From assembly GCF_001704155.1 (NCBI RefSeq), contig NZ_CP016294.1:38501-102500 (forward strand): 64,000 nt of DNA, in the 5' to 3' direction. The notes under the pieces were generated by a model. The model saw nothing but the letters and a program-made list of their open reading frames with translations, made no database searches and had not been told where the DNA came from. Both the position numbers and the translations under genes were made by a program. The stretch's first letter is position 1. Each line of letters opens with the position of its first letter. Source of the stretch: Stenotrophomonas rhizophila. GTDB lineage: Bacteria > Pseudomonadota > Gammaproteobacteria > Xanthomonadales > Xanthomonadaceae. This document shows, in pieces, positions 29,577 through 38,697 of this stretch.

Positions 29577-29798
29577 GCGTTTTCCCCTGTTCCGGTCGTT
29601 GCAGCGTTCACAGGGAACGCCGCACGATGCGTACCCAACGCAACCGGTCCAGACGTCCCCTGTCAGATGAATCCCAGGCCTGCAGGCGACAGACGTCGCC
29701 GACGGTGCCGGGCGGGGCGGATTGTGATGTTGCCGTGAAGGCAAGTCAGTGCCGGCGGCTCACGCACGCTCACACCGGCTCACACAGACCCGCGCGGG
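29577..29798 (-). promoter_or_regulatory. Leader/promoter gap upstream of the giant surface-protein operon
   Basis: A 222-bp gene-free gap between the stop of the OmpR-type regulator and the giant gene. It contains a 14-base palindrome at its right edge (29787-29800) and repeats of CTCAC/CTCACAC at about 29760-29785 that could be regulator half-sites. I see no clear terminator with a T-run, so read-through from the regulator gene is possible. The ribosome site AGGGGAAAA is at about 29580-29588. Confidence 0.35.
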
Positions 29799-30506
29799 TC
29801 AGGCGGTAAGCAGGTAGCCCTGGCCGCGCAGCGCGCGGATCGGCAGCTCGACATCGGTGGCGCTGCGCACGCGCGTGCGCAGGCGATGGACCAGCACATC
29901 CAGGCGGTGCGGATCGAAATCCCACGGGGTGTCGGTGATGTTGGCGATCAGCTGCTCGCGGGTGACGGCGCCGCCGTTGGCCGCGAACAGCAGCTGCAGC
30001 ACGCCGCGCTCCATCATCGTCAGCGCCAGCGTGGCGGCGGTCGGTGCGTGCAGGGTCCAGCCGTCATCGGCCAATCGCCAGCGCGGCTGCGCCGTGGCGG
30101 GGGCCGGCGCGGTGGAAGGAGGCGACAGGCGGCGGCGCAGGCTGTGCAGGCCGGCTGCCAGCACATCCAGGTCCGGTGGCTTGACCAGATACAGGTCGGC
30201 GCCCTGGGTCAGGCCCAGCGCCATGTCGCGGGGGTCGCCACGGCCGGTCAGCATCACGATGCCGATCGAGGCCGAGGCGCGAAGGTGGCTCGCCACCGTG
30301 TAGCCGTCTTCGCCAGGCAGGCCCACGTCCAGCACCACGATGTCGCAGCGGTCGCTCAGCAGCGCGCGGTACAGGGCTTCGGCGCTGTCCAGGCCACGCA
30401 CGGTCGCGCCGCGCCAGGCCAGGTCGTCCAGCAGCAGTGCAAGCAGCTCCGGGTCGTCTTCAACCACCCAGACCTTCAGCCCTTCAAGTTCCCGTACTGC
30501 AGTCAC
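29799..30506 (-). CDS. OmpR/PhoB-family response regulator
   Basis: 235 residues starting from a GTG at 30506, with GGAGGAA about 12 bases before it; the longer upstream reading lacks receiver-like sequence. The receiver (about 8-120) has EDDPE, phosphoacceptor Asp in DIVVLDVGLPGEDGY, Thr in VMLTGRG and Lys in LYLVKPP. The C-terminal winged-helix (about 140-234) has LTMMERGVLQLLFAANGG, VTREQLIANI and RLDVLVHRLRTRVR ending IRALRGQGYLL, the usual Trans_reg_C form. No kinase is adjacent. Being directly upstream of the surface-protein operon on the same strand, it may control that operon; this is inference. Confidence 0.87.
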   Translation of the reverse strand: MTAVRELEGLKVWVVEDDPELLALLLDDLAWRGATVRGLDSAEALYRALLSDRCDIVVLDVGLPGEDGYTVASHLRASASIGIVMLTGRGDPRDMALGLTQGADLYLVKPPDLDVLAAGLHSLRRRLSPPSTAPAPATAQPRWRLADDGWTLHAPTAATLALTMMERGVLQLLFAANGGAVTREQLIANITDTPWDFDPHRLDVLVHRLRTRVRSATDVELPIRALRGQGYLLTA

Positions 30507-30693
30507 GTGGTGCGTCGCTTCCTCCGGATCCAGCCTGCAGTCTAGCCGCCGCCCGGGAACCCGCCAAATGCTACAAAAGCCGCAGTGCGGGGGCGTGTGG
30601 GTGCAAGCGACAGTGGGGCGTCGTGGTTGCCGCTTGTTCGTGTGGATCGGGGCAGGCAGCGTTGACCGCCCCTCGTTCCCACGGAGTTCCAGC

Positions 30694-31422
30694 ATGCCCG
30701 TAGCCACCTCGCCGCCCGCCATACTCACCCGGCTCTTGCGCCACCGCCTGGAAACCTCGCTGCCCGCGGACCAACGCGAGGTCACCTGCAACGCGCTCAG
30801 CAACCTGCTGTATTCGGTCTGGAACGCCCGAGCCGTCACTGAAACCCCTCCGCCGGCTGACCGTACCAGTCGTTGGCCGATGGCGCAGATCTACCAGCGG
30901 CTGGCGGCTCCGGTAGCCGGTTCCCCTTTCGGTCCGCTCAGTGCGGATGAACACCGCACGCTGCAGCTGGTGCACTACCTGCACGAAGTGGAAGCGGCAC
31001 TGCCGCTTGATCCCGGAGGCGATCCCGCCGTGCGGCGGCCGCAGAGCCAGATCCATGCCCACCTGCTGCATGAACTACGCCGCGAGTTCTCGTTGCTGCC
31101 GGTGCCGGTAACGTTGACCTGGCGCGAGCTGGCAGTCAGCGATATTGCCGTCAAGCTGCTGGCCAAGGCCGAGCGGCTGGGCTTTCAGCCCACAGAAGTA
31201 CGGGCACTGGGTGCGCAGCAGTTGGACGCGGTGACAGGCGTTCACCGCGGCGGCATGAAGCTGACCCTGGTGGCGTGGAACGGCGCCGCGCCGCCCGAGC
31301 GCTCGCACGCTGCAGCCAACCCCAACGTCTGGGACCCCGGCAACCCGCTGGGCAACGAACTGGATCTGCTGCTCGCGCCCCTGCAGATGGACTGGACCGG
31401 CCTGACGCCGCTGCCCCGTTGA
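30694..31422 (+). CDS. Conserved-looking hypothetical protein
   Basis: 242 residues from the ATG at 30694 (GGAG 8 bases upstream). I do not recognise a domain. It is soluble, with no signal peptide or membrane segment, and largely helical in its first two thirds (LTRLLRHRLETSL, ALSNLLYSVWNARAV, TLQLVHYLHEVEAALPL). The C-terminal third is Pro/Asn-rich (NPNVWDPGNPLGNELDLLL). It is divergent from the response regulator with 187 bases between, and converges on the S46 peptidase gene with 11 bases between. Codon use looks like its neighbours. Function unknown. Confidence 0.7.
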   Translation: MPVATSPPAILTRLLRHRLETSLPADQREVTCNALSNLLYSVWNARAVTETPPPADRTSRWPMAQIYQRLAAPVAGSPFGPLSADEHRTLQLVHYLHEVEAALPLDPGGDPAVRRPQSQIHAHLLHELRREFSLLPVPVTLTWRELAVSDIAVKLLAKAERLGFQPTEVRALGAQQLDAVTGVHRGGMKLTLVAWNGAAPPERSHAAANPNVWDPGNPLGNELDLLLAPLQMDWTGLTPLPR

Positions 31423-31433
31423 AGGGCGACGGC

Positions 31434-33581
31434 CTACTCGGCCGGCACGCCCATTTCGGTCAACAGTGCCGGCGCCGGGTAGACCTTGGCCAGCAGCCAG
31501 CGCAGGTAACGCATGTCCACGTGCACGGCGCGCTTGAAGCGCGGGTCGAACCACCAGCTTGCGCTGACCGATTCCCAGTTGCTGTCGAAGTTCAGCCCGA
31601 TCAGCTCGCCGCGTGCGTTCAGCACCGGCGAGCCGGAGTTGCCGCCGGTGGTATCCAGGTTGGTCAGGAAGTTGACCGTCTGGGTCTTCAGCACCGGGTC
31701 GGCGGTGCTGCCGAAATCGCCCTTGGCGATGGCCGCCAGCAGCGGCTTGGGCGCATCGAACGGGAATGCATTGGTGTTCTTCTCGACGATGCCGGCCACG
31801 GTGGTGACCGGATCGAAATGCACCGCATCGCGCGGCGACAGCGCTTCCACCTTGCCGTAGCTGATGCGCAGGGTACGGTTGGCGTCCGGGTAAACCGCCC
31901 TGCCCTGCTTTGCCCGCCACGCAAACAGCGCCTGCATGTAGGCCGGGCGCAGGCGCAGCTGCTCGCCTTCGCGTTCCTTGCGCTCACCCTCCATGCGCAG
32001 CTGCGCGGCCACCAGCGGGCCGGCCAGGTCGATCAGCGGGTCGTGCGCCAATGCCTTGCCTTCCTTCGCAGCGGCGAAGCGGCTCAGGCGTTCGGCTTCA
32101 TCACCCAGCCGCGTGCCGCTGTACAGCGTGTCCAACGCCTTGACCAGCGCGGCCGGGGTACGGCCGAATGCGGCGTCGAACTCGGGCACGCGCTGCGCAT
32201 CGGGCAGCTGCTGGTAGCGGGTGAGCAGATTCGTCAGCAGCGCCTTCTCGACCTCCGACGCGTAGCGACGCTGGACCTGCTTGAGGGTGCCTTCGATCAG
32301 CGCCTGATCGCGCTGCTGGTAGCCGCTTTCGCGCTCGGTATCGGGCTTGGCCGATTCGATGCGCAGGCGCTCCAGCAGCAGCGCCGAACGCAGCAGCTGG
32401 CTCTGCGCGGCGGCCTGTTCCAGCACGAAATCGCGCTCGCCCATCGACGCGCCCTGCGACAGCGAGCCCAGCAGCGCCTGGATGTCCGGCTGCCAGGTCG
32501 CATCGGTGGCCTTCAGCATCGCCGCCTCATCGCTGGCGCGCTGGGTCTTGGCATCGCTGCGCAGCAGGCCTTCCAGCTCACCGGCGGCACGCTTGCGGTT
32601 GTTCTTCAGCGACTGCAGCTGCGCGGCATAGCGGGTGCGCGCCTGTGCGTCCTTGGCCGTGGTCGCTTCGATGGTGTCGATCATCTGCTGGAACACCGCG
32701 ACCCTGCGCGGCAGCACCGTGTCGATCTGGCCGGCGAACTCGGCCGCCGTGCGGTGGCGGTAGGTGATGCCCGGGTATCCGGCCAGCATGGCGAAATCAC
32801 CGGTCTTCGGGCCATCGATGGCCATCTTCAGGTGCGCCGGCGGGTGGTAGGGCACGTTGTCCGGGCTGTAGGCGGCCGGCTTGCCGTCCTTGCCCACGTA
32901 GGCGCGCAGCAGAGTGAAATCGCCGGTGTGGCGCGGCCACATGAAGTTGTCGATCTCATCGCCGTAGTTGCCGATCGCGCGCGGCGGCGCGTACACCAAC
33001 CGCACATCGCTCAGTTCCAGCTGGCGGATGCGGTAGAAATCGGTGCCGTAGTACATGTCGGCCACGCTGCAGCGCACGTTGCCTTCCTGCTCGCACTCAG
33101 CCACCAGCCGCTTGCTGGCGCGGTCCACCGCATCGAAGTAGGCGCGCCCGGTCTTGCCGCGCGCATCGCGCAGCACTTCATCGGTGACCTTGTCGAAGCC
33201 GGTGGTGACCAGCACGCGGAAATCCGGGTTGGACGGGCGCTCATCGCTGCGACCCTGGGCGATGAAGCCGCCGTCGATCAGGTTGTGCTCGGCGGTGCTG
33301 TTGTACTGGATCACGCCCATGGCCACATGGTGGTTGGTCAGCAGCAGGCCGTCTTCGGAGACGAACGAGCCGGTGCCGCCCCCCGCACGCACCACGGCGC
33401 TCAGCGGCGCGGCGGTCACGTTGGCCAGGTCGGCCGGGTTGCCCTTGAACCCGGCGGCCTTCAGCGGCTTGGCCAGGTCCGGCAGCTGGGTCGGCATCCA
33501 CATGCCTTCGTCGGCATGGGCGCCGGCGGCGAGGGTGAGGCCAAGGGCCAGGGCGGTGGAGAGGGTGCTGCGAGTGGCCAT
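31434..33581 (-). CDS. S46-family dipeptidyl peptidase (DPP7/DAP BII-like)
   Basis: 715 residues with a signal peptide (LTLAAGAHA, about 23), so periplasmic. It removes dipeptides from free N-termini of peptides. The chymotrypsin-fold halves flank a helical insert (about 260-560). The catalytic His85 is in LLTNHHVAMG and Ser649 in TGGNSGSPVLNARG; the start DEGMWMPTQLP is typical of the family. Residue 667, in LNFDSNWES, is Ser. This position is 18 after the nucleophile and corresponds to the Gly of DPP7 or Arg of DPP11 that sets P1 preference, so specificity is uncertain. The gene lies 98 bases downstream of symE on the same strand. Confidence 0.92.
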   Translation of the reverse strand: MATRSTLSTALALGLTLAAGAHADEGMWMPTQLPDLAKPLKAAGFKGNPADLANVTAAPLSAVVRAGGGTGSFVSEDGLLLTNHHVAMGVIQYNSTAEHNLIDGGFIAQGRSDERPSNPDFRVLVTTGFDKVTDEVLRDARGKTGRAYFDAVDRASKRLVAECEQEGNVRCSVADMYYGTDFYRIRQLELSDVRLVYAPPRAIGNYGDEIDNFMWPRHTGDFTLLRAYVGKDGKPAAYSPDNVPYHPPAHLKMAIDGPKTGDFAMLAGYPGITYRHRTAAEFAGQIDTVLPRRVAVFQQMIDTIEATTAKDAQARTRYAAQLQSLKNNRKRAAGELEGLLRSDAKTQRASDEAAMLKATDATWQPDIQALLGSLSQGASMGERDFVLEQAAAQSQLLRSALLLERLRIESAKPDTERESGYQQRDQALIEGTLKQVQRRYASEVEKALLTNLLTRYQQLPDAQRVPEFDAAFGRTPAALVKALDTLYSGTRLGDEAERLSRFAAAKEGKALAHDPLIDLAGPLVAAQLRMEGERKEREGEQLRLRPAYMQALFAWRAKQGRAVYPDANRTLRISYGKVEALSPRDAVHFDPVTTVAGIVEKNTNAFPFDAPKPLLAAIAKGDFGSTADPVLKTQTVNFLTNLDTTGGNSGSPVLNARGELIGLNFDSNWESVSASWWFDPRFKRAVHVDMRYLRWLLAKVYPAPALLTEMGVPAE

Positions 33582-33679
33582 GGAGTTGATTCCGGCACTG
33601 TTGAACAGTCCGGGACCATAGCCGCTGCGCCCCGCAGGGGCAACGGCCGATGGTCAGGGGCCGGGGAATGACGCGCGGC

Positions 33680-34006
33680 TTACCAGCGCGAACGCGTTCG
33701 AACGCGCGGGGCCTCTTTCGTGGACAGGTACCACCCGGGGCGGCACGCGACGCTTACCAAGGGCTTCACGCTGCGCAGCAGCAGGCAGCCGGGCGCGATA
33801 TGCACGCTCAGACAGCTGCCGGTTTCGATGCCTGCCGTGGTCATCCACATGCCACGCAGGTGGAGGGAGGGAATCAGTAGTTCGCCGGGCTCCGGCTCAC
33901 GGTCGTCCTCGCGCAACGCACCAACGAGCACGCTGCGCGGCGTACGCCAGTGGTAGACGACACGCGATGGGGTGCGGGCGGATGACTGGTTTTCTTGGTC
34001 GTGCAT
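33680..34006 (-). CDS. symE: SymE-like type I toxin-antitoxin protein
   Basis: 108 residues from the ATG at 34006, preceded by GGAGAGG 8 bases upstream. The core IPSLHLRGMWMTTAGIETG followed by LSVHIAPGCLLLRSV matches the SymE fold pattern (P-L-L-G-W-L--AGF--G--V-V-V--G-L-I), an AbrB-like domain turned RNA-cleaving toxin in E. coli. In E. coli its translation is held down by the antisense RNA SymR and it is SOS-induced. I cannot identify a SymR homologue or LexA box here. The C-terminal extension (KPLVSVACRPGWYLSTKEAP) is extra. The GC content of the 300 bases upstream falls relative to neighbours, consistent with acquired DNA. Confidence 0.8.
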   Translation of the reverse strand: MHDQENQSSARTPSRVVYHWRTPRSVLVGALREDDREPEPGELLIPSLHLRGMWMTTAGIETGSCLSVHIAPGCLLLRSVKPLVSVACRPGWYLSTKEAPRVRTRSRW

Positions 34007-34027
34007 GGTAGGCCTCTCCTTGATGTC

Positions 34028-34048
34028 CCCCCGCCGGAATGGCGGGGG
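34028..34048 (-). promoter_or_regulatory. Strong hairpin in the symE leader
   Basis: GC-only 8-bp arms (34028-34035 and 34041-34048) with a 5-base loop lie 21 bases before the symE start codon, immediately upstream of the ribosome site. Such a structure could limit ribosome loading on the toxin mRNA. Function is inferred. Confidence 0.45.
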
Positions 34049-34099
34049 AGTCGGGAGGCTAAAAGCCGTTAAGCAAGAAACGGTGCGACGTATTTCCAC

Positions 34100-34467
34100 G
34101 AGGGGTGTTGTATTCGGTCACCCTCCCGACGCAGTGCATCAAGCTTGCTTGGTTGCTGAGCTTTTAGACTCAGGGCCCACCATGCGGACGGGATGACCAT
34201 AACGGAATTCGGTTTTATCTGTTGATTTGGTCGAACCGGTAGGCGGTGCCTAACACTGCGTCGGAAATGGACCGCGAGTGCCCTGCATCCATTGCGGTGC
34301 AAGCACATTGCGAAGTGTGATGCGGTAGGCGAAGTTTCTTTCTGTGCGCTCTGCGCAGCATGAAACGCCAGGATTTTCCATGCCGCATTCGGCATGCACC
34401 GCGCGGTAGGGTCGGTTCCCAAACGACTGCCGACAATGTGGGCGATCGCTTTGACGCATGGACCTGT
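34100..34467. other. Gene-poor stretch upstream of symE
   Basis: I see no convincing gene in these 370 bases. GC is clearly lower than in the neighbours (for example AACGGAATTCGGTTTTATC at about 34200). An open frame on the minus strand (34069-34422) overlaps the symE leader and has no family resemblance. A GTAG-type element start (GGTAGGGTCGG, about 34405-34415) marks degenerate REP sequence near its right end. The stretch may hold the symE promoter and any antisense regulator. Confidence 0.5.
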
Positions 34468-34796
34468 GCAATTACATGGCTGACGGAGGCGTGATGCCGA
34501 TCATTGCAATGCCATCAACGGTCGCGGATGCCGCGTCGGCGGTCGATTGGGATGCGACCCCACCGGTGTCGGACTCGCAATCACACGGGCTGACGGAGGC
34601 GTGATGCCGATTATTGCAATGCCATCAACGGTCGCGGATGCGGCGTCGGCGGTCGATTGGGATGCGACCCTACCGGTGTCGGACCCGCAATTACATGGCT
34701 GACGGAGGCGGGATGCCGATCATTGCAATGCCATCAACGGTCGCGGATGCCGCGTCGGCGGTCGATTGGGATGCGACCCTACCGGTGTCAGATCAG
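34468..34796. repeat. Three tandem 109-110-bp repeats plus a partial fourth
   Basis: Units start at 34468, 34577 and 34687 and are about 95 percent identical, differing by a handful of substitutions and one base in length. Each begins GCAATTACATGGCTGACGG or a variant, contains ATGCCGATCATTGCAATGCC, and ends with GCGACCCTACCGGTGTCGGA, whose CGACCCTACC is the inverse of the GGTAGGGTCG at 34405. A partial fourth copy (GTGACGCCGATCATTG) follows at about 34815, abutting the tamB 3' end. There are no spacers of differing sequence, so this is not a CRISPR array. Confidence 0.9.
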
Positions 34797-34854
34797 CGCA
34801 CGTCCGGTGGGGCCGTGACGCCGATCATTGTCGGCAGCCAGGCAGGGCCTGGCT

Positions 34855-37800
34855 CTACTTTTCCTTTCGCCAGTTGAGCGAGCCGCGGTTTTCCACCGTG
34901 CTGGATTCGATTTCGATGTCGAAGCCGCGGCGCAGCAGATACTTCAGCGTGAGTACCGAGCCGCTGCCTACCAGCGAGACGCCGTAGCCGACGTACAGCT
35001 TGGGCGAGATGTACTTGCCCACGCCGATCACCGAGCCGCCCAGCGCGCGCGACTGGCTCACGCCGGCGTCGTCCAGGCCGAGCTTGGCGCCCAGCTGCGA
35101 GGCCAGCAGGCCGCTGCCGGCCGACAGCGCCGCCGAGGCCGCGTTCACCTGCTGGGTCTGGTCGCTGCTGGCGCCGGTAAGGCTGCGCCCCAGCACCAGG
35201 AACGCCAGTGCTTCGGACTGCGACATCGACGGGTCCGACCACACGTCCACCCGGGGCGACTGCGCGCGGCCGGTCACGTCGATGCCGGCGGTGACATCAC
35301 CCACCCGGCGCTCTGCACGGATGTTGATGCGCGGGTCGGACACCGCGTTGAAGTTCCAGTTGAGGTTGCCGCGGGTGATGGTCAGGTCCTGGCCATAGGC
35401 CTTGTAGCGGCCACTCACTTCCAGCGCACCGTTGGCGGTCATCTCGCGACCGGGCCGCGCCCACACCTGCATCTTGCCGCCCAACCCGCCCTTGAGGCCG
35501 AAGCCGGCCATGCGGACCTTGTCGCCCAGGCTTACGGTCAGGTCCATGTCCAGCGGCAGGCTCGGGCCTTCTTCCGGATCGGCCGGGTCCAGCACCACCA
35601 CGTCTTCGGAGACCGAGGTGCCGCGATCCAGCCGCTCCAGATCCAGGTCGGCTTCGGGCACGTGCACGGTGCCGCGCAGCTGCATGGCCGCCTTGGCCAG
35701 GGTGAAGTCGAGGTTGGGGTTGGCCACGATGCGCAGTTCCGGCGTGTTGGACAGCAGCACGTTTTCGCCGTGGATATGCAGCTGCAGCGGCTGTGCATCG
35801 CCGAACCACGACAGCCCGCCGTCGACGTACAGCGTGCCCTTGCCCGAGTTCGCCTGTGCGGTGATCTTCGCCGAACCATCCGGCTGCGCGGTGAAGCTGC
35901 CGCTGCCCTGGTCGAAGGTCAGGCCCAGCGCCGGGAATTCCCCCTTGAAGTTGCTCAGCTTGGCGTCGCCGCCCAGCGACGGCGTGCCGCGCGTACCGCG
36001 CAGGCTGACGTGGCCTTCGATCAGGCCGGTGGGGCGCACGATGTCCGGCGAGAACAGCTCGATCCAGTACAGCCGCGACATGTTGAGGTACAGCTCGCCG
36101 TTGAGTGGCGCGTTGGCATCCCAGCCGGTCTGCACCTTGGCATCGACGAAGCCGTTGCCCTGGAAGCCGACACCGAGCTTGGCGTTGATCTGCGCCGGGG
36201 TCATTTCCAGCGTGGCCGAGAACTGGTCGTAGCGCACCAGTTCGCCGCGCGCGTTGTCGCCCAGGCGGATGCCGCCCTCCAGCGAGGCGATCCTGGCGCT
36301 GCCTTCCCACGCGTTGCCGCGCGGGCGGATCTGCCCATCCAGGGTGATTTCGCCGCGCAGGTGCAGGCGGCGCCCGGATTGCGGCGGCAGCCACGGCTGC
36401 ACCAGCGCCAGCGGCAGCGCATCGCCGCGCACCTTCAACCCATCACGCGGCCAGTTGGCGCTGGCGCACAGCGCGCCGCCGGTGGCCGCGCCCAGGCAGG
36501 TGTCGGTCAGGGTGAAATTGCTGCCCTGGATACCGAAGGTGGCCGGTGCGCGCAATGCCCACGCATCGCCCTTGATGGGTGCGATCCGCAGCGCGGCGAT
36601 ATCGCCCCGCCATGCATTCCCCTGCTGGCGTACCCCGCCTTCCAGCGCCACCGCACCCAGTTCGTTCTTCGCCTGCGCATCCAGCCGCAGGTTGGACACA
36701 CTGCCGCGCGCGTCCACGTTGATCGTGTCCAGCAGCATGCCGGCCTGCACCTTGGTGCCCTGCAGCGCCAGGGTTCCGTTGCTGCCCTGCCAAGGCAGGC
36801 GGCCACGGATGCTCAGCGCTTCAGCGCTGTAATCGGCATAGCGCAGCCCGCTGCCGACCAGGTCGGCGGTGATGTCCGGTGCGGTGCGCGGTCCGCGCAC
36901 CTGCACCTGGCCACGCAGCGTGCCGGTGCTGCCGGGCATCAGGTCATCCAGTTGCACCGGTTCCAGTTGCGCCTGCACATCGAGGCGGTCGCCGACGCTG
37001 CCGCGCGCGGTCAGGCGGCTGTTGCCCACCGCCAGGCGCACGTTGCCTTCGCCCTGCTGCCCGCGCAGCGCGAAGCGGCCCTGCGCATCCACGCGGCGGT
37101 TGCGCAGCATGCCGTTGATGCCGGGCACGTCCACGGTGGCTTCATAGATGCCGGCGGTACCGGCCGGGCTGCCCGCCGGCGGCGGCAGCTGGCGGCCCTT
37201 GGAGGCCACGTTGCCGGACAGGCGGCCATCCCACCCGGGCACGAAGTAGCCGGGATCGAATGCAGCCAGCTTGGCGGCCACGTCCCAATCCAGCTGCGGC
37301 GCCCACGCCACCTGGCCGGTCACATCGAGCGCGCCGCCGGGGGTCTTGGCTTGCAGCTGCTTGATCCGGGCGGCGGTGTCGCTGCCGCGCACATCGAACG
37401 TCAGGTCGGCCGATTGCTGTTCGCGCTTCACCGAGGCCGTGCCGACCGCCGCCCAGTTCTTGAGCGTGCCGGCCAGGCCCATGCGCGCTTCGTTGAGCGT
37501 CACCGGTACCGGTTTGGCGGCGCCCGGCGTGGTGGGGTCGGCCTCGGGCACGAAGGTCAGGTCGTTGGCGACGATCGCAAAGCGCAGGCTGGCATTTTCG
37601 CGGTCACGGAAATCGGCGGTGCCCTGCAGCCGGGCCTGGCCACCGAAGCCCTTCACCACCAGCGGTGAGACGGTCAGTACCTGGTCGGCCAGGCCGACAT
37701 TGGATGGCGCCAGCTCCACCGCCAGATCGCCCTGCTGGATGCGGCCCTGCAGGTTGGCCTGCCCGCCCTTGCCGGTGGCCTGGAAATCCAGCGACAGCGG

Positions 37801-38697
37801 CGTGCTGGTACTGGCATCCATGCCCGGCACCAGCAGAGCCAGGTCCAGTTCCTTGCTGCGCGCACTGGCCTTCCACACCGGTTCGTCGCGGCCGTCGAAG
37901 ACCAGGCTGGCCTGCAGCGGCGCGGGGGCATGCCCGGCCAGCGCGATTTCCATGCGGTCCAGGTTGCCACGGGCCACCAGCCCAAGCCGCGCCGGGGTGC
38001 GCCCGCGCGGTGCCGGCAGCACCGCGCCGATGGTGATGTCGGTGGAATAGTCGTTGCGCGGCACATAGCGGCCGTCCACACGGAAGTCGCCCAGGTCGCT
38101 GTCCACCTTGAGCTGGCGCGCGCGGAATTCGCCGTTGGCAATTTCCAGCCCACCGCGCAGCCTGGTGATGTCGATCAACGGTTCCTGCGCCTGGGTGATG
38201 CGGAAGCCATCGATGATGATGGTGTCGGCCTGGATCGCCAGCGGCATTTCGATCTGCGGCAGCGAATCGGGCCACGAGGGCATTTCGAACGGTTCATCGC
38301 TCTTGGCCAGGTTCAACGTGGCGTTCTTGATCTGCAGCGCATCCAGCTGCAGCTTGCGGCCCAGCAGCGGGCGGATATCCGGATCCAGGTACGCGCGCTC
38401 GGCGGTGAAGTGGATGTCGTCGTAGCGGAAATCCAGGTTGTGCAGCACCAGCGGCCCGGCCACCGGGCCATCCACCTTGCTCCAGGTCAGCGTGGCGCCC
38501 ACCGGCAGCCGCGCCACAACCTGGGCCAGCAGCACATCGCGCCCGGCCACGGTCTGCAGCAGCCAGTACACCAGCAGCAGTGCCAGCAGCACCAGGCCCA
38601 GCACGGTGAAGCCGGACCACGCCCAGAACCGGCGCTTGCGGTAGAAGCGCACGCGCGGCGGCGGCGGGGTTGGCGTGGTCGGGGTCGGCGTGCTCAC
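34855..38697 (-). CDS. tamB: Translocation and assembly module subunit TamB
   Basis: 1280 residues from a GTG at 38697 (GGAG about 9 bases upstream) that overlaps the tamA stop (GTGA). A basic N-terminus (RVRFYRKRRFWAWSGF) and one membrane helix (VLGLVLLALLLVYWLL) anchor it in the inner membrane. The rest is a very long beta-rich periplasmic region with repeated strand patterns, ending in the DUF490/TamB C-terminal domain (LSWFGDAQPLQLHIHG, RINIRAERRVGDVTAGIDV, ALAFLVLGRSLTG, YISPKLYVGYGVSLVGSGSVLTLKYLLRRGFDIEIES). TamB spans the periplasm, partners TamA, and is linked to outer-membrane protein insertion and to phospholipid transport. Length is typical (E. coli 1259). Confidence 0.95.
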   Translation of the reverse strand: MSTPTPTTPTPPPPRVRFYRKRRFWAWSGFTVLGLVLLALLLVYWLLQTVAGRDVLLAQVVARLPVGATLTWSKVDGPVAGPLVLHNLDFRYDDIHFTAERAYLDPDIRPLLGRKLQLDALQIKNATLNLAKSDEPFEMPSWPDSLPQIEMPLAIQADTIIIDGFRITQAQEPLIDITRLRGGLEIANGEFRARQLKVDSDLGDFRVDGRYVPRNDYSTDITIGAVLPAPRGRTPARLGLVARGNLDRMEIALAGHAPAPLQASLVFDGRDEPVWKASARSKELDLALLVPGMDASTSTPLSLDFQATGKGGQANLQGRIQQGDLAVELAPSNVGLADQVLTVSPLVVKGFGGQARLQGTADFRDRENASLRFAIVANDLTFVPEADPTTPGAAKPVPVTLNEARMGLAGTLKNWAAVGTASVKREQQSADLTFDVRGSDTAARIKQLQAKTPGGALDVTGQVAWAPQLDWDVAAKLAAFDPGYFVPGWDGRLSGNVASKGRQLPPPAGSPAGTAGIYEATVDVPGINGMLRNRRVDAQGRFALRGQQGEGNVRLAVGNSRLTARGSVGDRLDVQAQLEPVQLDDLMPGSTGTLRGQVQVRGPRTAPDITADLVGSGLRYADYSAEALSIRGRLPWQGSNGTLALQGTKVQAGMLLDTINVDARGSVSNLRLDAQAKNELGAVALEGGVRQQGNAWRGDIAALRIAPIKGDAWALRAPATFGIQGSNFTLTDTCLGAATGGALCASANWPRDGLKVRGDALPLALVQPWLPPQSGRRLHLRGEITLDGQIRPRGNAWEGSARIASLEGGIRLGDNARGELVRYDQFSATLEMTPAQINAKLGVGFQGNGFVDAKVQTGWDANAPLNGELYLNMSRLYWIELFSPDIVRPTGLIEGHVSLRGTRGTPSLGGDAKLSNFKGEFPALGLTFDQGSGSFTAQPDGSAKITAQANSGKGTLYVDGGLSWFGDAQPLQLHIHGENVLLSNTPELRIVANPNLDFTLAKAAMQLRGTVHVPEADLDLERLDRGTSVSEDVVVLDPADPEEGPSLPLDMDLTVSLGDKVRMAGFGLKGGLGGKMQVWARPGREMTANGALEVSGRYKAYGQDLTITRGNLNWNFNAVSDPRINIRAERRVGDVTAGIDVTGRAQSPRVDVWSDPSMSQSEALAFLVLGRSLTGASSDQTQQVNAASAALSAGSGLLASQLGAKLGLDDAGVSQSRALGGSVIGVGKYISPKLYVGYGVSLVGSGSVLTLKYLLRRGFDIEIESSTVENRGSLNWRKEK

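Noticed and set aside
34069..34422. 117-codon minus-strand frame upstream of symE
   Set aside because: It overlaps the symE leader, has no ribosome site or family resemblance, and sits in degenerate REP-like sequence.
34468..34796. CRISPR array
   Set aside because: Three 110-bp direct repeats with no variable spacers and no cas genes.
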